DNA of 64,000 nucleotides from Candidatus Zhuqueibacterota bacterium (GCA_029262055.1 JAJDAD010000090.1:1-64000); one strand, 5' to 3'; positions 23,426 through 33,640 are shown, counted from the first letter of the stretch. Notes: generated by a model from the sequence alone, not told the origin. Numbers and translations are program-made.

Positions 23426-26400
23426 CTAGCCTTCGGCGCGTACAACATCCCCCGTACCGGACCGACGCCTACTCATATACAGTACGGTAAGCTTGCGGAA
23501 GTACTCTCGCATGTCGTCAAAAAGCGTGTAGGCCCAAGGCACGGCAATCAGCGACAAAACAGTTGACGAAAGCAACCCGCCGATTATGGTTCTACCCATG
23601 GGCGCATACGGGATGCCGATCATGGACGTATTTCCGATGGCCATGGGGATCAATCCGCCAATCGTGGTAAAGGCGGTCATGAGGATAGGCCGGAAGCGTT
23701 GCTTGCCCGCCTCCACAATCGCATCATGGCGTGACCAACCTTCGTTTCGCAGCCGGTTGATCAAGTCGATAAGGACGATCGCATTGTTGACCACGACGCC
23801 GACAAGAATAACAAAACCGATCTGGCTCATCAAGTCAATCGGGGTGCCGGTTAAGTACAATATCCAGAATGCGCCGAAGAATGAAAACGGTATCGCGAGA
23901 ATGACCGAAAGCGGCAGTACAAAAGACTCAAACAAGAATCCCATGAGCAGAAACACAAATGAAATTGATAAGACGATGGCAAAAAATACGTTTTCGTTGC
24001 CCTCCTGCAAGCGTGAAAAATGCTGGCCTTTGGTCCAGGTGTAGCCATAGGGCATCGCAAATCCAGCCATCGCCACATCCACTTTCTTGTACAGGCCCGC
24101 GATGTCGTCGTCAGTCGTATTGGCCTTGACCTCCAGATACGTCTTGCCGTTTTCGCGCTGAATCTCACCAACGCCGCGCTTGACCGTAAACGTAGCCACA
24201 GCATCCAACGGCACCTCGGTCCCGGAACTCGTGAAGAAGGTAAGGTTCTTCAATTGCGAAAAATTGCGTCGGTCTTCCTCCCGCAACTGCAGGTGCACAT
24301 CGATTTCTTTCGCTTCAGTCTGGTACTTGGGCAGCGGCAAGCCGCGCAGGGCATATTGCACCGTGCCGGAAATTATGTTTGGCGAGATCCCGTATTTCTT
24401 TGCCTGCTCCCGTTTGATGACCAGGTGAATCTCGTCCGCACCTTTTTCCCGGTCCGTTTCCAAACTGATAATCTCAGGTATTGAGCGTAACCGCCGTTCA
24501 ACTTCCTTGGCAAGCCCTGCCAGCCTATTGGTATCGTCTCCGTAGAGCGTCAGGGAAATGGAGGAATCATCCCCATCGCCACGGCTGTGCCAACTTGTTC
24601 TGACTTCAACACCGGGAAAATCGGGCATGCGCTCTTTAATGTCCTCGATCACGGCTTCTCGACTCATGATCGCATCCTCGCGCAGTCCCAGTTTCTGTGT
24701 AATGTTGGCATAGGCAACTTCATACCAATCGTCTTCTTTGGGTGGATGCAAGAACACACGTAACATACCCCAGTTGTTGCTATGACGCGTCATAATGGTA
24801 CGCACGCCGTAGATTTCATTCTTGGCCTGAATCGTGTCGGCCACCTGCCCCAGCAGGCCCTCGGCGCTTTCCATGCTGAAATTATCGGGCATCTCAAAAA
24901 TGAAGCGGAAGTCGTTAATGTTGCCTTCGGTGTCATCGGTCTGCTTTACGTTGGAAGCCGCAAACTGCATAGACACCATGGCAATCACGATAATGACAAA
25001 CATTTCAACCCGGTGGGTTATAGCCCAGGCCACGCTTTTCCGATAAACCCTGTTGGTGGCGACGATGGCTTTTGGTTCTTTGACCTTCCTTTTGCTGACA
25101 ATGCGAGTGGCCGCAAGCGGGATAAACACCATGGCAACTACCAGAGACGCGACCAGAGCAACCATGACCGGCAAGCCGATGCGCAGCATATAGAACTGGA
25201 AACCGCCGTCGTCATTCATCAGGATGAGCGGCAGGAACACAACGACTGTGGTCAGCGTGGCCAGTGTCACAGCCAGACCAACTTCACTCGCGCCTTGCAG
25301 GGACGCCTTGCGATCCGAGACTCCCTCGGCGCGCTTGCGATAGATATTCTCTAAGACAACGATGGAATTATCGACGACCATACCGATGGAAATCATCAGA
25401 CCCATCATGGTAATCAGGTTGAGGGTCCAGCCCACAAAATAGAGTACAGTGAGTGTAATCAATAGTGACAGAGGGATCGCAAGGTTGACGATCATGGTCA
25501 TACGCAGCCTGCGCAGAAAAAAGTAGAGTATGCAGAAAGCAAACAGTCCGCCCCAAAGCCCGGTCCGTTTGAGATTGCTAATCGACTCCTCAATATACTG
25601 GCCCTGGTTAAAGAGTGTATCCATGCGTAAGCCGCTGAGCGCCGGATCCTTGGAGAATTCCTCTTCGAAATGTTGCGTGACTTCAGCACAAAGAGCGGCG
25701 CTGTTGGCCGAGGACTCCTTATAAATTCCCAGGGTAATTGCTTTCTTGTCATCAATTCGCAATCGCCACTTGCGCTCGATGACATCGTACTTCACTTCTG
25801 CAACGTCCCGCAGCTTCAGGTTGGTTCCGCGAATGGGCAGATTGCGCAGTTCTTCCAGAGCCTGAAATTTTCCAAATGAACGAACATAGATTTTCCGTTC
25901 ACCCTCGGTGACGTGGCCACTGGAAATCGAGAAATTATCCTTGCGCAATTGCTGAATGACTTCGTAAAGGTTGACCTTGTAGGCTTTGACCAAATCCTGG
26001 TTGACATGAATCAGGATCGACTTCTCGTCAGCGCCCCAAATCTCTACTTTCGCGACGCCGTCGATTCGCTCCAACGGTTTTTGCAGGTGTTGTTCTACCA
26101 ACAGATAGGGGTCATCAATGGGTTCGTCCTGAACCAGTGCGATCCACATAATCGGATCGTCGTCGCTACTCCATTTGCGCAGATAGAGCCGTTCGATGTC
26201 GTCAGGTAATTCAGCCTTGACCCGGTCCATGCGGTCGCGAAGTTGAGCATAGGCAAGGTCCATGTCAGAGCCTTGCGCAAATTGAATGAAGGTCCAGCAG
26301 CCATTCCCACTGCTTTTGGTGGACACTCGTCGCACCCCGCTGATGGTGCGCACCTGCTCCTCGACCGGCTTGGCGATCTGCTCTTCAACCTCCTGCGGAT

Positions 26401-26584
26401 TTGAATTTGGGTAAGGCACCCACACACCCAAAAATGGCGGCGTGAATCCGGCCGGCATCAGGTCCACCGGGATCTGGTTGAATGCAATGAAGCCAATCAC
26501 CAGTGTCGCGATCAAAGTCATGATCACGGTCACGGGCCGGTTAACGGAAAGCTTGGGAAGCAAACTCTCTTTGGAACGAATCAT
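23426..26584 (-). CDS. RND-family efflux permease (first of two)
   Basis: 1052 residues, normal length for an AcrB-type inner-membrane pump. TM1 near 20-40 ('VTVIMTLIATLVIGFIAF'), porter domains with 'YPNSNPQEVEEQIAKPVEEQV', the first TM bundle with 'GMVVDNSIVVLENIYR' in TM4, the second porter domain, and the second bundle with 'GVVVNNAIVLIDLINRLR'. The TM4 pair is Asp-Asn rather than Asp-Asp and the AcrB Lys940 position is Asn, as in SwrC-like relatives rather than AcrB. It is the last gene of an operon with the adaptor at 31325 and the permease at 27210. Substrate unknown; the two permeases may form a mixed trimer, as MdtB and MdtC do. Confidence 0.92.
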   Translation of the reverse strand: MIRSKESLLPKLSVNRPVTVIMTLIATLVIGFIAFNQIPVDLMPAGFTPPFLGVWVPYPNSNPQEVEEQIAKPVEEQVRTISGVRRVSTKSSGNGCWTFIQFAQGSDMDLAYAQLRDRMDRVKAELPDDIERLYLRKWSSDDDPIMWIALVQDEPIDDPYLLVEQHLQKPLERIDGVAKVEIWGADEKSILIHVNQDLVKAYKVNLYEVIQQLRKDNFSISSGHVTEGERKIYVRSFGKFQALEELRNLPIRGTNLKLRDVAEVKYDVIERKWRLRIDDKKAITLGIYKESSANSAALCAEVTQHFEEEFSKDPALSGLRMDTLFNQGQYIEESISNLKRTGLWGGLFAFCILYFFLRRLRMTMIVNLAIPLSLLITLTVLYFVGWTLNLITMMGLMISIGMVVDNSIVVLENIYRKRAEGVSDRKASLQGASEVGLAVTLATLTTVVVFLPLILMNDDGGFQFYMLRIGLPVMVALVASLVVAMVFIPLAATRIVSKRKVKEPKAIVATNRVYRKSVAWAITHRVEMFVIIVIAMVSMQFAASNVKQTDDTEGNINDFRFIFEMPDNFSMESAEGLLGQVADTIQAKNEIYGVRTIMTRHSNNWGMLRVFLHPPKEDDWYEVAYANITQKLGLREDAIMSREAVIEDIKERMPDFPGVEVRTSWHSRGDGDDSSISLTLYGDDTNRLAGLAKEVERRLRSIPEIISLETDREKGADEIHLVIKREQAKKYGISPNIISGTVQYALRGLPLPKYQTEAKEIDVHLQLREEDRRNFSQLKNLTFFTSSGTEVPLDAVATFTVKRGVGEIQRENGKTYLEVKANTTDDDIAGLYKKVDVAMAGFAMPYGYTWTKGQHFSRLQEGNENVFFAIVLSISFVFLLMGFLFESFVLPLSVILAIPFSFFGAFWILYLTGTPIDLMSQIGFVILVGVVVNNAIVLIDLINRLRNEGWSRHDAIVEAGKQRFRPILMTAFTTIGGLIPMAIGNTSMIGIPYAPMGRTIIGGLLSSTVLSLIAVPWAYTLFDDMREYFRKLTVLYMSRRRSGTGDVVRAEG

Positions 26585-26603
26585 GGGTTACCTCGTTTCT
26601 TTG

Positions 26604-26772
26604 AACGGCAAAAGGTAAACGGCAAAAGGCAGATGTGAGACGGCAGACGTGAGAGACGGCGGCAAAAGGAAAATGTGAATGGATAGACGTGTGCATATTG
26701 CGATTCATTATCTCAGCCACACGTTCTCTTTCACGTTCCATGTCTGCCTTCTGCCGTTTGCCGCCTCCCTCT
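26604..26772. repeat. Low-complexity repeat tract 3' of the four-helix-bundle gene
   Basis: 26604-26682 is built from units like GGCAAAAGG and GACGGCAGACGTGAGA; 26722-26772 carries the complementary pattern (CACGTTC, TGTCTGCC, TTCTGCCG, TTTGCCG). The two parts could pair with each other. A similar tract lies on the other side of the gene at 27149. Confidence 0.65.
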
Positions 26773-27135
26773 TCAGGCCTTTGCGGTGGCTTGGATCAAT
26801 TTTGATAGAACTGCGAATAAGTGATTCATTTTCTCGTCTAATTCGCTCAGGTTATTGTCATTAGAGAACCCCAACCTCAAAGTGATCTCAATCTGGGTAT
26901 CGATCTCGACCAGCGATGAACGGGCTATCTGATAGAACCTCCTCCTGTCCGGCGGTGAAGATCGCGCAGCGCCCTCCGCAATATTTGACGGGACAGAAAC
27001 TGCAGCTCGCCTTAGTTGGTTAGTGATTCCATAAGTTTCAGATTTCGGAAAGTGCTCGGTAATCTCATAAATTATAGTTACCAGTTCAATTCCCAACTTC
27101 CAGGCATCAAGCTTCTTGTGATTCAGGCTTAGCAC
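26773..27135 (-). CDS. Four-helix-bundle protein, S23 / 23S rRNA intervening-sequence type
   Basis: 120 residues starting with GTG at 27135, preceded by GAGGAGGTG. The sequence 'KLDAWKLGIELVTIIYEITEHFPKSETYGITNQLRRAAVSVPSNIAEGAAR' is the hallmark of the TIGR02436/PF05635 family. Members occur inside 23S rRNA insertions, beside diversity-generating retroelements (Avd) and, as here, as lone genes between repeats. Their function as stand-alone genes is not established. It sits between the two RND permease genes and is flanked on both sides by short-repeat tracts, which suggests it was inserted into the efflux operon as a unit. Confidence 0.9.
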   Translation of the reverse strand: MLSLNHKKLDAWKLGIELVTIIYEITEHFPKSETYGITNQLRRAAVSVPSNIAEGAARSSPPDRRRFYQIARSSLVEIDTQIEITLRLGFSNDNNLSELDEKMNHLFAVLSKLIQATAKA

Positions 27136-27148
27136 ATTCGCACCTCCT

Positions 27149-27209
27149 CTTCACCCGTTTTACGTCTTTACGTTTCACATTTGCCGTTTCCCCTTTCACG
27201 TCTACCGTC
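27149..27209. repeat. Low-complexity repeat tract 5' of the four-helix-bundle gene
   Basis: Units such as TTTACGTC, TTTCACATTTGCCG, TTTCACGTCTACCGTCTCACG follow one another. They are related to the complement of 26604-26682 and so form a loose inverted pair around the gene. Confidence 0.6.
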
Positions 27210-30200
27210 TCACGCCTGTCGCTGCTTCACATCTACCAGACTATAAACCGTGGGAATGATAACCAGGGTCAGAATGGTCGAGCTAATCAGACCGATGATC
27301 ACGGTTATGGCCATGGGCGTTCTTATTTCAGCGCCGTCGCCGAGCCCCAAAGCCATGGGCAATAGCCCCAGCACTGTGGTGGCGGTGGTCATGACGATAG
27401 GCCTGAGCCGCGCCTTTCCGGCTTGCAGGATAGCCTGCGTCTTCTCAATCCCTCTTTCCTGCAACTTGTTGATGTAGTCGACCAGAACGATGGCATTATT
27501 AACTACAATGCCGGCCAGCATAATCATCCCCAGAAAGACCACGATACTAAGCGGAATGGAAAACGCGTACAAGTACAAAATGACACCGATAAGCGCCAGC
27601 GGGATCGTAAAAATAATGATCAGTGGGTGGATGGTGGATTCAAACTGCGAAGCCATGACGATGTAAACCAGAAAGATCGCCAGGGCTAATGCCAGCTTCA
27701 GGCTGTTTAAAGATGTCTCCATTTCCTTGTTCTGGCCGGCCAGGGAAAAGGTGAAGTCTTCCGGCAGATTCATGTCCTGCAACTGATCGAAAATGTCTGA
27801 ACTCGCCTGGCTTAGCGAGCGTCCGCTCAGGTTGGCGGTCACCACTGCTGTTCTCTGCTGGTCGACGCGCCTGATCTCGGACGGGCCTTCCCGCACATTG
27901 ATTTCCGCGATTGCTTCCAGAGGAATCGCTTTGCCGATTCCCGGATTAACGATAATGCGACGCAGATCGTCGATGCTTTCCCGGTCTGTTTCGCGCAAAC
28001 GTACCAGAACGTCGATCTTGCGATCTTGCTCTTTAAACTCCGTGGCAACGTCGCCGCGAACTTTGTTGCGCACGATGGCGGCCACGTCCCGGATGTTTAA
28101 ACCATACTGTGCCAGCAGCGGCCGGTTGTAGACAATTTGTACCTCGGGATTACCGCGCTGAATGTTGGACTTGATATCGATGATTCCCGGAATGGACTCC
28201 AATCGCTCCTCAAGCTCTGTGGAATATTGCTGCAGCTTCGGCAGGCTGTAGCCATGAATTTCAACTTCGATGGGCGTTTTAAAGCTAAACAGAACCGGCC
28301 GCGAGATTTTCCAGCGGACGCCGGAATAGCCCCGCAGCTCATCTCTGATCTGAGCGACAAGCTCCTCTTCTTCCACCACCTCGGCGTCGCGATATTCCGG
28401 CTGAGCATTTTCCGGCTTCTCTTCCGGGCCGTCTGCAGGTAAGGAGGCGGCATTGAGATCGGCCGCCACTGCTGCAAACTTCGTCTCCTCCGATTGTTGC
28501 TGAGGCTTGGGCTCGGCTGCAACCAGCTCCCTGTCTCCCGGACGACTCAGAGTTACCGTAATCTTCGAGGTATGTTCTCCCTCTTCGCTTTCCGTGCTGG
28601 CGGTTTTGTCCGTGCCGGACACTGAGGCGACTTTCTTTACGCCCGGCAGGTCCATAAGGTAGCCCTGGATCCGGGCAATTCTAGCGTCAGTCTGCTCGAC
28701 CGGCGTCCCCACGGGAAATGTCAGTTCAACGTTGAACTCACCCTGGTGCACTTCCGGAATAAGCTCGCTGCCCAGACGCGGACCGATCACGAAAAGAGTC
28801 AACAGGAAAAGCACGGAAACCGTACCCAAAACCGGACCCCGGCTCTCCAAGGCACGCGTGAGGATCTTGGGATAAGCGGTGTCGAGTCGGCTGTAACCGA
28901 AGTTAAAACCGGACACGATCAGCCTTGACGGCACAGTCAGGGCTAACTTCAACATCAGAAACAGTCCTTTGAGGATGACCGCAATTGCAATGACCAGGAA
29001 ATGCACCACGCGGAAAACGAGTTCCAGGAGAAAGTGGAAGAAAAACCGCGCCAGGACAAAAGGCAGTTTGAGCAATGTTAGCGGGCCCGGTACCCTGAGC
29101 GGGCCTATTTGCTTAAAGCTTGCATGCATAGTCCGCATGTCCTGCACGAGCGGACTAACGGACCGTACGACCATAAAATCCGGCCAAACGGTTTCCGGAA
29201 ACGTGATGAAAAACAGGTTTTTCTGCGCCGCCACCGCAGTCAACCAATCACTGATGCGGAAGTCAAAAACACGTACCAGTCGCATCAGGCCAAACAAGGG
29301 CGAAACAATGACGGCCGCGAAAAGCACTATGCGTTTGGCGAACGACAAAAGCACCGCCATATGCGCCTGCAGTATTTTGAACAAAATCAGCCCCAGCGTA
29401 AGCAGAAAACAGAGAGCGCCCGAGCCCAGCTTGGTCAGCCAACCCTGGCTGTTTCTTACCAGCAGCTTGTCGATCTTCCCTTCGGTCGAGAATCTGAAAA
29501 TGTGGTATTGAATAATTTGTTCGACCTGCACGCCCCTGGTAAAAGTCGAACTCTGGCGCGACGACAACATCGGGATCAGAAACAACGCTACACCCAGAGA
29601 AGCAAATAGTGAAAAAACCACTGTCAGCGCCATGTTGCCAAAAATCTGGCCCGCCACGCCTTCGACAAAAACGATCGGGAAGAAAACCGCGATGGTCGTC
29701 AGAGTCGACGCAAAGACGGCCCCACCTACTTCCTCCACGCCGCGAATCGTGGCTTGTATGAGATTGTCGCCCTCGTCGCGGCAGCGCGCGATACTCTCCA
29801 GCACCACGATAGAGTTGTCAACCAGCATTCCGATACCCAGTGCCAGACCTCCCAGTGACATGATATTCAGAGAGACGTCAAATATCTTCATCGGGGCAAA
29901 TGTCGCTACGATCGACACCGGGATGGACAACCCCACGATCAAAGTGGCGGATAGTTTGCGCAGAAAAACAAACAAAACCAGAACAGCTAAGAGGCCGCCG
30001 ATCATCGCGGTGTTTTTTACTTCGTCCACCGAATTCTTGATGAAGACCGACTGGTCGGAAAGCAAATCAATCTTGACGTCGCCAGGCAGGCTGTAGTTGA
30101 TGAAATTGGTCATCTGTTTGGCCACCATGGCCTCACGGTTCCTATCGCCATTTCCATGGCCTTTGCCCTTTTTGCCCTTGCCCTTCTTGGCTTTTGCAGC

Positions 30201-31220
30201 ATCTGCTTTTTTCTCTTCTGCTTCCTTCTTGGGCTTGGGCGGCTTCTTGAATTTGTCCTCCTTCATTTTCTTGACAAATTCCTGCTGCTCGGGAGACCCA
30301 AAGATCTTGTTGCGGACCCGCTCGGCCACGCTCACGATATTGGCGTCCGCTTCCTTGAAAATCTCGATCTCGACGCTTTCGGTGTTGCTGATGCGGGTGA
30401 TGATCTCTCTGTCCTTGAACGTGCGGCTGACATGCGCAATATCCCGCACCTTGATCTCGGTGCCGTTCCAGTTGCCGACCACCACCTCTCCGACCTCGTC
30501 TACGGTCTGGAACTCATTTAGAGTGCGGACCAGGTACTCGGTTTGCCCCTCCTTCAGGTTGCCGCCGGCGAGGTTTACATTCTCCTGCCGCAGACGTTCG
30601 CGCACCTGCTGGATGTCGATCCCGATCAGTGTAAGCTGCTGCTCGTTCAACTCGACGCGAATCTCCTCTTCGAGACCGCCTTTAACTTTTACCGCAGCCA
30701 CGCCTTCCACTGTTTCCAGGGCGCGCTTGATCTCCTCGTCAGCCAGATAGCGCAAATAAATCAGTGACGCGTTCCCGGAGACACCGATTCGAATGATCGG
30801 GTCAAGCGAAGGGTCGAAACGCAGAATCAGCGGCCGGTTTATTTCATCAGGCAGAAACACCTGGTCCAGCTTCTCGCGCACATCGGCCGTGGCCTCGTTC
30901 ATGTTCGAGTCCCAGGTGAATTCAAGCTTGACGTCCGACTGGCCCGCTTTTGAAATGGAGCTAATACTGACCAGGCCGTTTACGACGCCCAAAGCTTGCT
31001 CCACCGGTCGTGAGATGGTGGTCTCAACCTCCTCGGGCGCGGTGCCGGCATACTCGGTCCTGACAGTCAGTGATGGGTAGGAAATGTCCGGCATGAGATT
31101 GACCGGCAACTGGTTGTAGGAAATAAAACCAAAAACACAGAAACCCAGCACGACCATGAGGATTGCGACCGGGCGGGAAGTGGTAAATTCAAAAAAACGT
31201 TTCGTTTCTGAATTGGACAT
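27210..31220 (-). CDS. RND-family efflux permease with two unusual insertions (second of two)
   Basis: 1336 residues, about 300 more than an ordinary RND pump. The core is standard: 'NLMPDISYPSLTVRTEYAGTAPEEVETTISRP', 'GIGMLVDNSIVVLESIAR' in TM4 and 'GIVVNNAIVLVDYINKLQ' in the second bundle. One insertion (about 315-365) is lysine-rich ('KKADAAKAKKGKGKKGKG') and falls in the first porter region. The second (about 560-790) lies after TM6 and holds several extra hydrophobic segments ('GSGALCFLLTLGLILFKIL', 'LVIAIAVILKGLFLMLKLAL'). A shorter Glu-rich stretch occurs near 935-985. It follows the adaptor gene and precedes the other permease. Substrate unknown. Confidence 0.9.
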   Translation of the reverse strand: MSNSETKRFFEFTTSRPVAILMVVLGFCVFGFISYNQLPVNLMPDISYPSLTVRTEYAGTAPEEVETTISRPVEQALGVVNGLVSISSISKAGQSDVKLEFTWDSNMNEATADVREKLDQVFLPDEINRPLILRFDPSLDPIIRIGVSGNASLIYLRYLADEEIKRALETVEGVAAVKVKGGLEEEIRVELNEQQLTLIGIDIQQVRERLRQENVNLAGGNLKEGQTEYLVRTLNEFQTVDEVGEVVVGNWNGTEIKVRDIAHVSRTFKDREIITRISNTESVEIEIFKEADANIVSVAERVRNKIFGSPEQQEFVKKMKEDKFKKPPKPKKEAEEKKADAAKAKKGKGKKGKGHGNGDRNREAMVAKQMTNFINYSLPGDVKIDLLSDQSVFIKNSVDEVKNTAMIGGLLAVLVLFVFLRKLSATLIVGLSIPVSIVATFAPMKIFDVSLNIMSLGGLALGIGMLVDNSIVVLESIARCRDEGDNLIQATIRGVEEVGGAVFASTLTTIAVFFPIVFVEGVAGQIFGNMALTVVFSLFASLGVALFLIPMLSSRQSSTFTRGVQVEQIIQYHIFRFSTEGKIDKLLVRNSQGWLTKLGSGALCFLLTLGLILFKILQAHMAVLLSFAKRIVLFAAVIVSPLFGLMRLVRVFDFRISDWLTAVAAQKNLFFITFPETVWPDFMVVRSVSPLVQDMRTMHASFKQIGPLRVPGPLTLLKLPFVLARFFFHFLLELVFRVVHFLVIAIAVILKGLFLMLKLALTVPSRLIVSGFNFGYSRLDTAYPKILTRALESRGPVLGTVSVLFLLTLFVIGPRLGSELIPEVHQGEFNVELTFPVGTPVEQTDARIARIQGYLMDLPGVKKVASVSGTDKTASTESEEGEHTSKITVTLSRPGDRELVAAEPKPQQQSEETKFAAVAADLNAASLPADGPEEKPENAQPEYRDAEVVEEEELVAQIRDELRGYSGVRWKISRPVLFSFKTPIEVEIHGYSLPKLQQYSTELEERLESIPGIIDIKSNIQRGNPEVQIVYNRPLLAQYGLNIRDVAAIVRNKVRGDVATEFKEQDRKIDVLVRLRETDRESIDDLRRIIVNPGIGKAIPLEAIAEINVREGPSEIRRVDQQRTAVVTANLSGRSLSQASSDIFDQLQDMNLPEDFTFSLAGQNKEMETSLNSLKLALALAIFLVYIVMASQFESTIHPLIIIFTIPLALIGVILYLYAFSIPLSIVVFLGMIMLAGIVVNNAIVLVDYINKLQERGIEKTQAILQAGKARLRPIVMTTATTVLGLLPMALGLGDGAEIRTPMAITVIIGLISSTILTLVIIPTVYSLVDVKQRQA

Positions 31221-31324
31221 GAGAGACTCTTAGGTTAGCAAGGTGAAACGGCCTGCACGGCAATGGGCAACCATGAAACGGCAGACCATTGGTCTGCTAT
31301 TCTGCAATTGACAAATCATTCAGG

Positions 31325-32458
31325 CTAATTCGAAAGCTGGGCCGTCGCCGCCGGGTTTTCACGCTCCGCAACAATATTGACACCGGCCTGGTCTTTCAAA
31401 CCGGCCTGACCGACCACAATGATTTTCTCGCCGGCTGCGATCCCGTCCAGGGACTCGATCTTCTCATAGTCCTGGTATCCGGGTTGCAGGATCACTTTGG
31501 CAGCCTTGCCATCGCGCACCACGAAAACGTGAATGTTCTCATTTTCATAAATCACCGCGGTCTTCGGGATCAGCACGGTGTTCTGATGCACGTCGGTGAT
31601 GATGTGCGCATTGACAAACATGCCGGGACGCAAACGGTTCTCCTGATTGCGGATGCCGATGGTTACTTTGAACGTGCCGCTCTGCGGGTCGACCACGGGG
31701 CTGACCCGCTTGATCCACCCGGGAAACTCGGAACCGGACAAATGTTGTGAGGTCACGAAGGCCTTTTGCCCTTTCCTGACGACTCCGACCTCCTTTTCCG
31801 GCACGTGCACGACCGCGATCATCTCCTGATTGTTGACGATAGTAAACAGCTTGTCGCTGGGCTGGATGCGATCACCCGGCCGCCGCAGGCGTTCGCCGAT
31901 GTAGCCGGAGATCGGCGCCGTGATCTGCGTGTGTTCGAGGTTCAACCTGGCTTCCTGCCAGAGAATATTTTTGGCCTCGACGCCAAACCCCGCTGTCTCA
32001 AACTCCTCTTTGCTCAACAGTTGTTTGTCAAACATTGCCTGCTTGCGCTCATAAAGGTTCTTTTCCTGCTCGTAGTCTACGCGCGCCCGGGCCTCCCGCA
32101 ACGCCAGCTCGTCCGGCTCCAGCCTGATGAGCAATTGCCCCTTCTTGACGTAGTCACCCTCTTCGACGGAGATTTTCTCAATCAAACCCTGGACACGGGA
32201 AAAGACATCGGTCATCTCTTCGGTCTCAAGATTGGAGCTCAAAAGGATGTAGGACGAGATGTCTCCGGTGGCCGCGACCGTGGTTTCTACCGGAGTGAGT
32301 TCTTCCTGTTCCTGGTCCTCTTCTTCCGCGGCACTGGTCGAATCGCTGGCCGCGCTGTCATTGTCATTCTTGCTGGGCGCATCATCACCGGCGCAGTTGA
32401 AGCTGAATGTGACAGCAAGGCAGAAAATGATGCACAAGCCCATCAGCTTTTTCGTCAT
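31325..32458 (-). CDS. RND periplasmic adaptor (membrane fusion) lipoprotein
   Basis: 377 residues. The N-terminus ends in 'FSFNCAGDD', a lipobox-like site, followed by an acidic Asp/Glu/Ser linker (about 25-55). The lipoyl-like half motifs ('VQGLIEKISVEEGDYVKKGQLLIRLEPDEL' and 'ITAPISGYIGERLRRPGDRI') flank a helical hairpin; beta-barrel ('FPGWIKRVSPVVDPQSGTFKV') and membrane-proximal domains follow. This is the HlyD/AcrA architecture. It begins the operon adaptor-permease-(S23 gene)-permease. No outer-membrane TolC-type gene is in view, so the channel must be encoded elsewhere. Confidence 0.92.
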   Translation of the reverse strand: MTKKLMGLCIIFCLAVTFSFNCAGDDAPSKNDNDSAASDSTSAAEEEDQEQEELTPVETTVAATGDISSYILLSSNLETEEMTDVFSRVQGLIEKISVEEGDYVKKGQLLIRLEPDELALREARARVDYEQEKNLYERKQAMFDKQLLSKEEFETAGFGVEAKNILWQEARLNLEHTQITAPISGYIGERLRRPGDRIQPSDKLFTIVNNQEMIAVVHVPEKEVGVVRKGQKAFVTSQHLSGSEFPGWIKRVSPVVDPQSGTFKVTIGIRNQENRLRPGMFVNAHIITDVHQNTVLIPKTAVIYENENIHVFVVRDGKAAKVILQPGYQDYEKIESLDGIAAGEKIIVVGQAGLKDQAGVNIVAERENPAATAQLSN

Positions 32459-32976
32459 TGTAGACTCCTGATTACAAAAAGATTATAGCGAGAATCAATA
32501 TTGGTGTGTAGCCACTTAAGAAACTTACGGCACAGTCAATTAAGATGTTTCCCACAAAAAGGATGCAGTGCAGCATTTTTCTCTTCCGTGCTCGTCAAAT
32601 GGTTTCTGATAATAAGCAGACAAGTAAATGGTCTGGATTGTTGCGGGAAACGGGTCGAAGACCTGGTTCTTAATGAAAACGGCGCACCATTTTGACTCCT
32701 TTGCCCTAAGCAACTGCGCCTTCATCAAGAATTTTGCTATTGGTTGTTAGGGATGTTCAATCTAAGATTGTGCAATTTTTGTGGACTTTATCGAAAAGGG
32801 TTAATAGTTTCGGGTATGACAATGTTTGACGGTCTACATACTCGTAAGAGTAATTGGGATGAATGACACACGGGAATGAAGCCGGGTTTCTGTGGGGTTC
32901 GTGTAGTATCTTATCGCGATGTCAAGCTTCTCTTACTCTACCGAGTATTTCTTTAGCCATCTCAATAAGATGTGAA
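32459..32976. other. Divergent intergenic region
   Basis: About 520 bp between the efflux operon and the four-TM protein. AT-rich near 32740-32870. Promoters for both directions must lie here but cannot be picked with confidence. No operator palindrome or regulator gene was seen. Confidence 0.4.
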
Positions 32977-33633
32977 ATGATGAAAGAACAAGCCTCTTCG
33001 ATAGCTGACGATGACAAAGAGTTTGTTTTTGATTTGATTCTAAAGGCGTATGAGCATCACAAGATACATGCGCGTTTCCAAGAGACACAACGATCATGGA
33101 TGGTTACAGCGTATCTCACTTTGACGGGATTCCTTTTTGCGGGCATGTTTTCTGGATATTTCAAAGAATCACGATATGAAATAAATAATTTTGAATTTGT
33201 GATACTGCCCCTACATTTTTTTATAGGTTTGTTTTTTCTTGTTGCTGTCGCTAAGCTATCTGGAGAATTCAGACGACACTTCTATAAGGCTGAAGGAATC
33301 ATTCTGCACATATTAAGCCATTATGAAAAGCAATCTGGGGCTGAACTAGATACCATTGGACTGCTGGACAAATGTCCCTTATCGACAGCCGAACATCAAA
33401 AAACAGACTCAAGGGATAAACCTACCGGCACGCAGTCAACATGGATAGCCATCTTCTCGAATGCCGCTATTCACGGGTACATGTTTTCGATGATACTGGC
33501 CTTGGACACCTATATGATTCTTTCTCTGAGCTCGAAGGCCCCCCTATTGGCCCGCTCAGTAGGGCTGGGTGTTTTTTTCTTCTTTGGAATACTTCAGTAC
33601 CTATACATACATAGAATTGCTAACAAAATATAG
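32977..33633 (+). CDS. Membrane protein of unknown function
   Basis: 218 residues from the first of two adjacent ATGs at 32977; the longer frame upstream reads as non-coding. Four hydrophobic segments are visible in pairs: 'WMVTAYLTLTGFLFAGMFSG', 'FEFVILPLHFFIGLFFLVAVA', 'WIAIFSNAAIHGYMFSMILAL' and 'SVGLGVFFFFGILQYLYI'. The start and the segment between TM2 and TM3 are charged and probably cytoplasmic. I recognise no family. Its codon use is more AT-rich than the surrounding genes, as is the next gene, so both may be acquired. The HAD gene follows after 7 bp. Confidence 0.7.
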   Translation: MMKEQASSIADDDKEFVFDLILKAYEHHKIHARFQETQRSWMVTAYLTLTGFLFAGMFSGYFKESRYEINNFEFVILPLHFFIGLFFLVAVAKLSGEFRRHFYKAEGIILHILSHYEKQSGAELDTIGLLDKCPLSTAEHQKTDSRDKPTGTQSTWIAIFSNAAIHGYMFSMILALDTYMILSLSSKAPLLARSVGLGVFFFFGILQYLYIHRIANKI

Positions 33634-33640
33634 CTTACCC

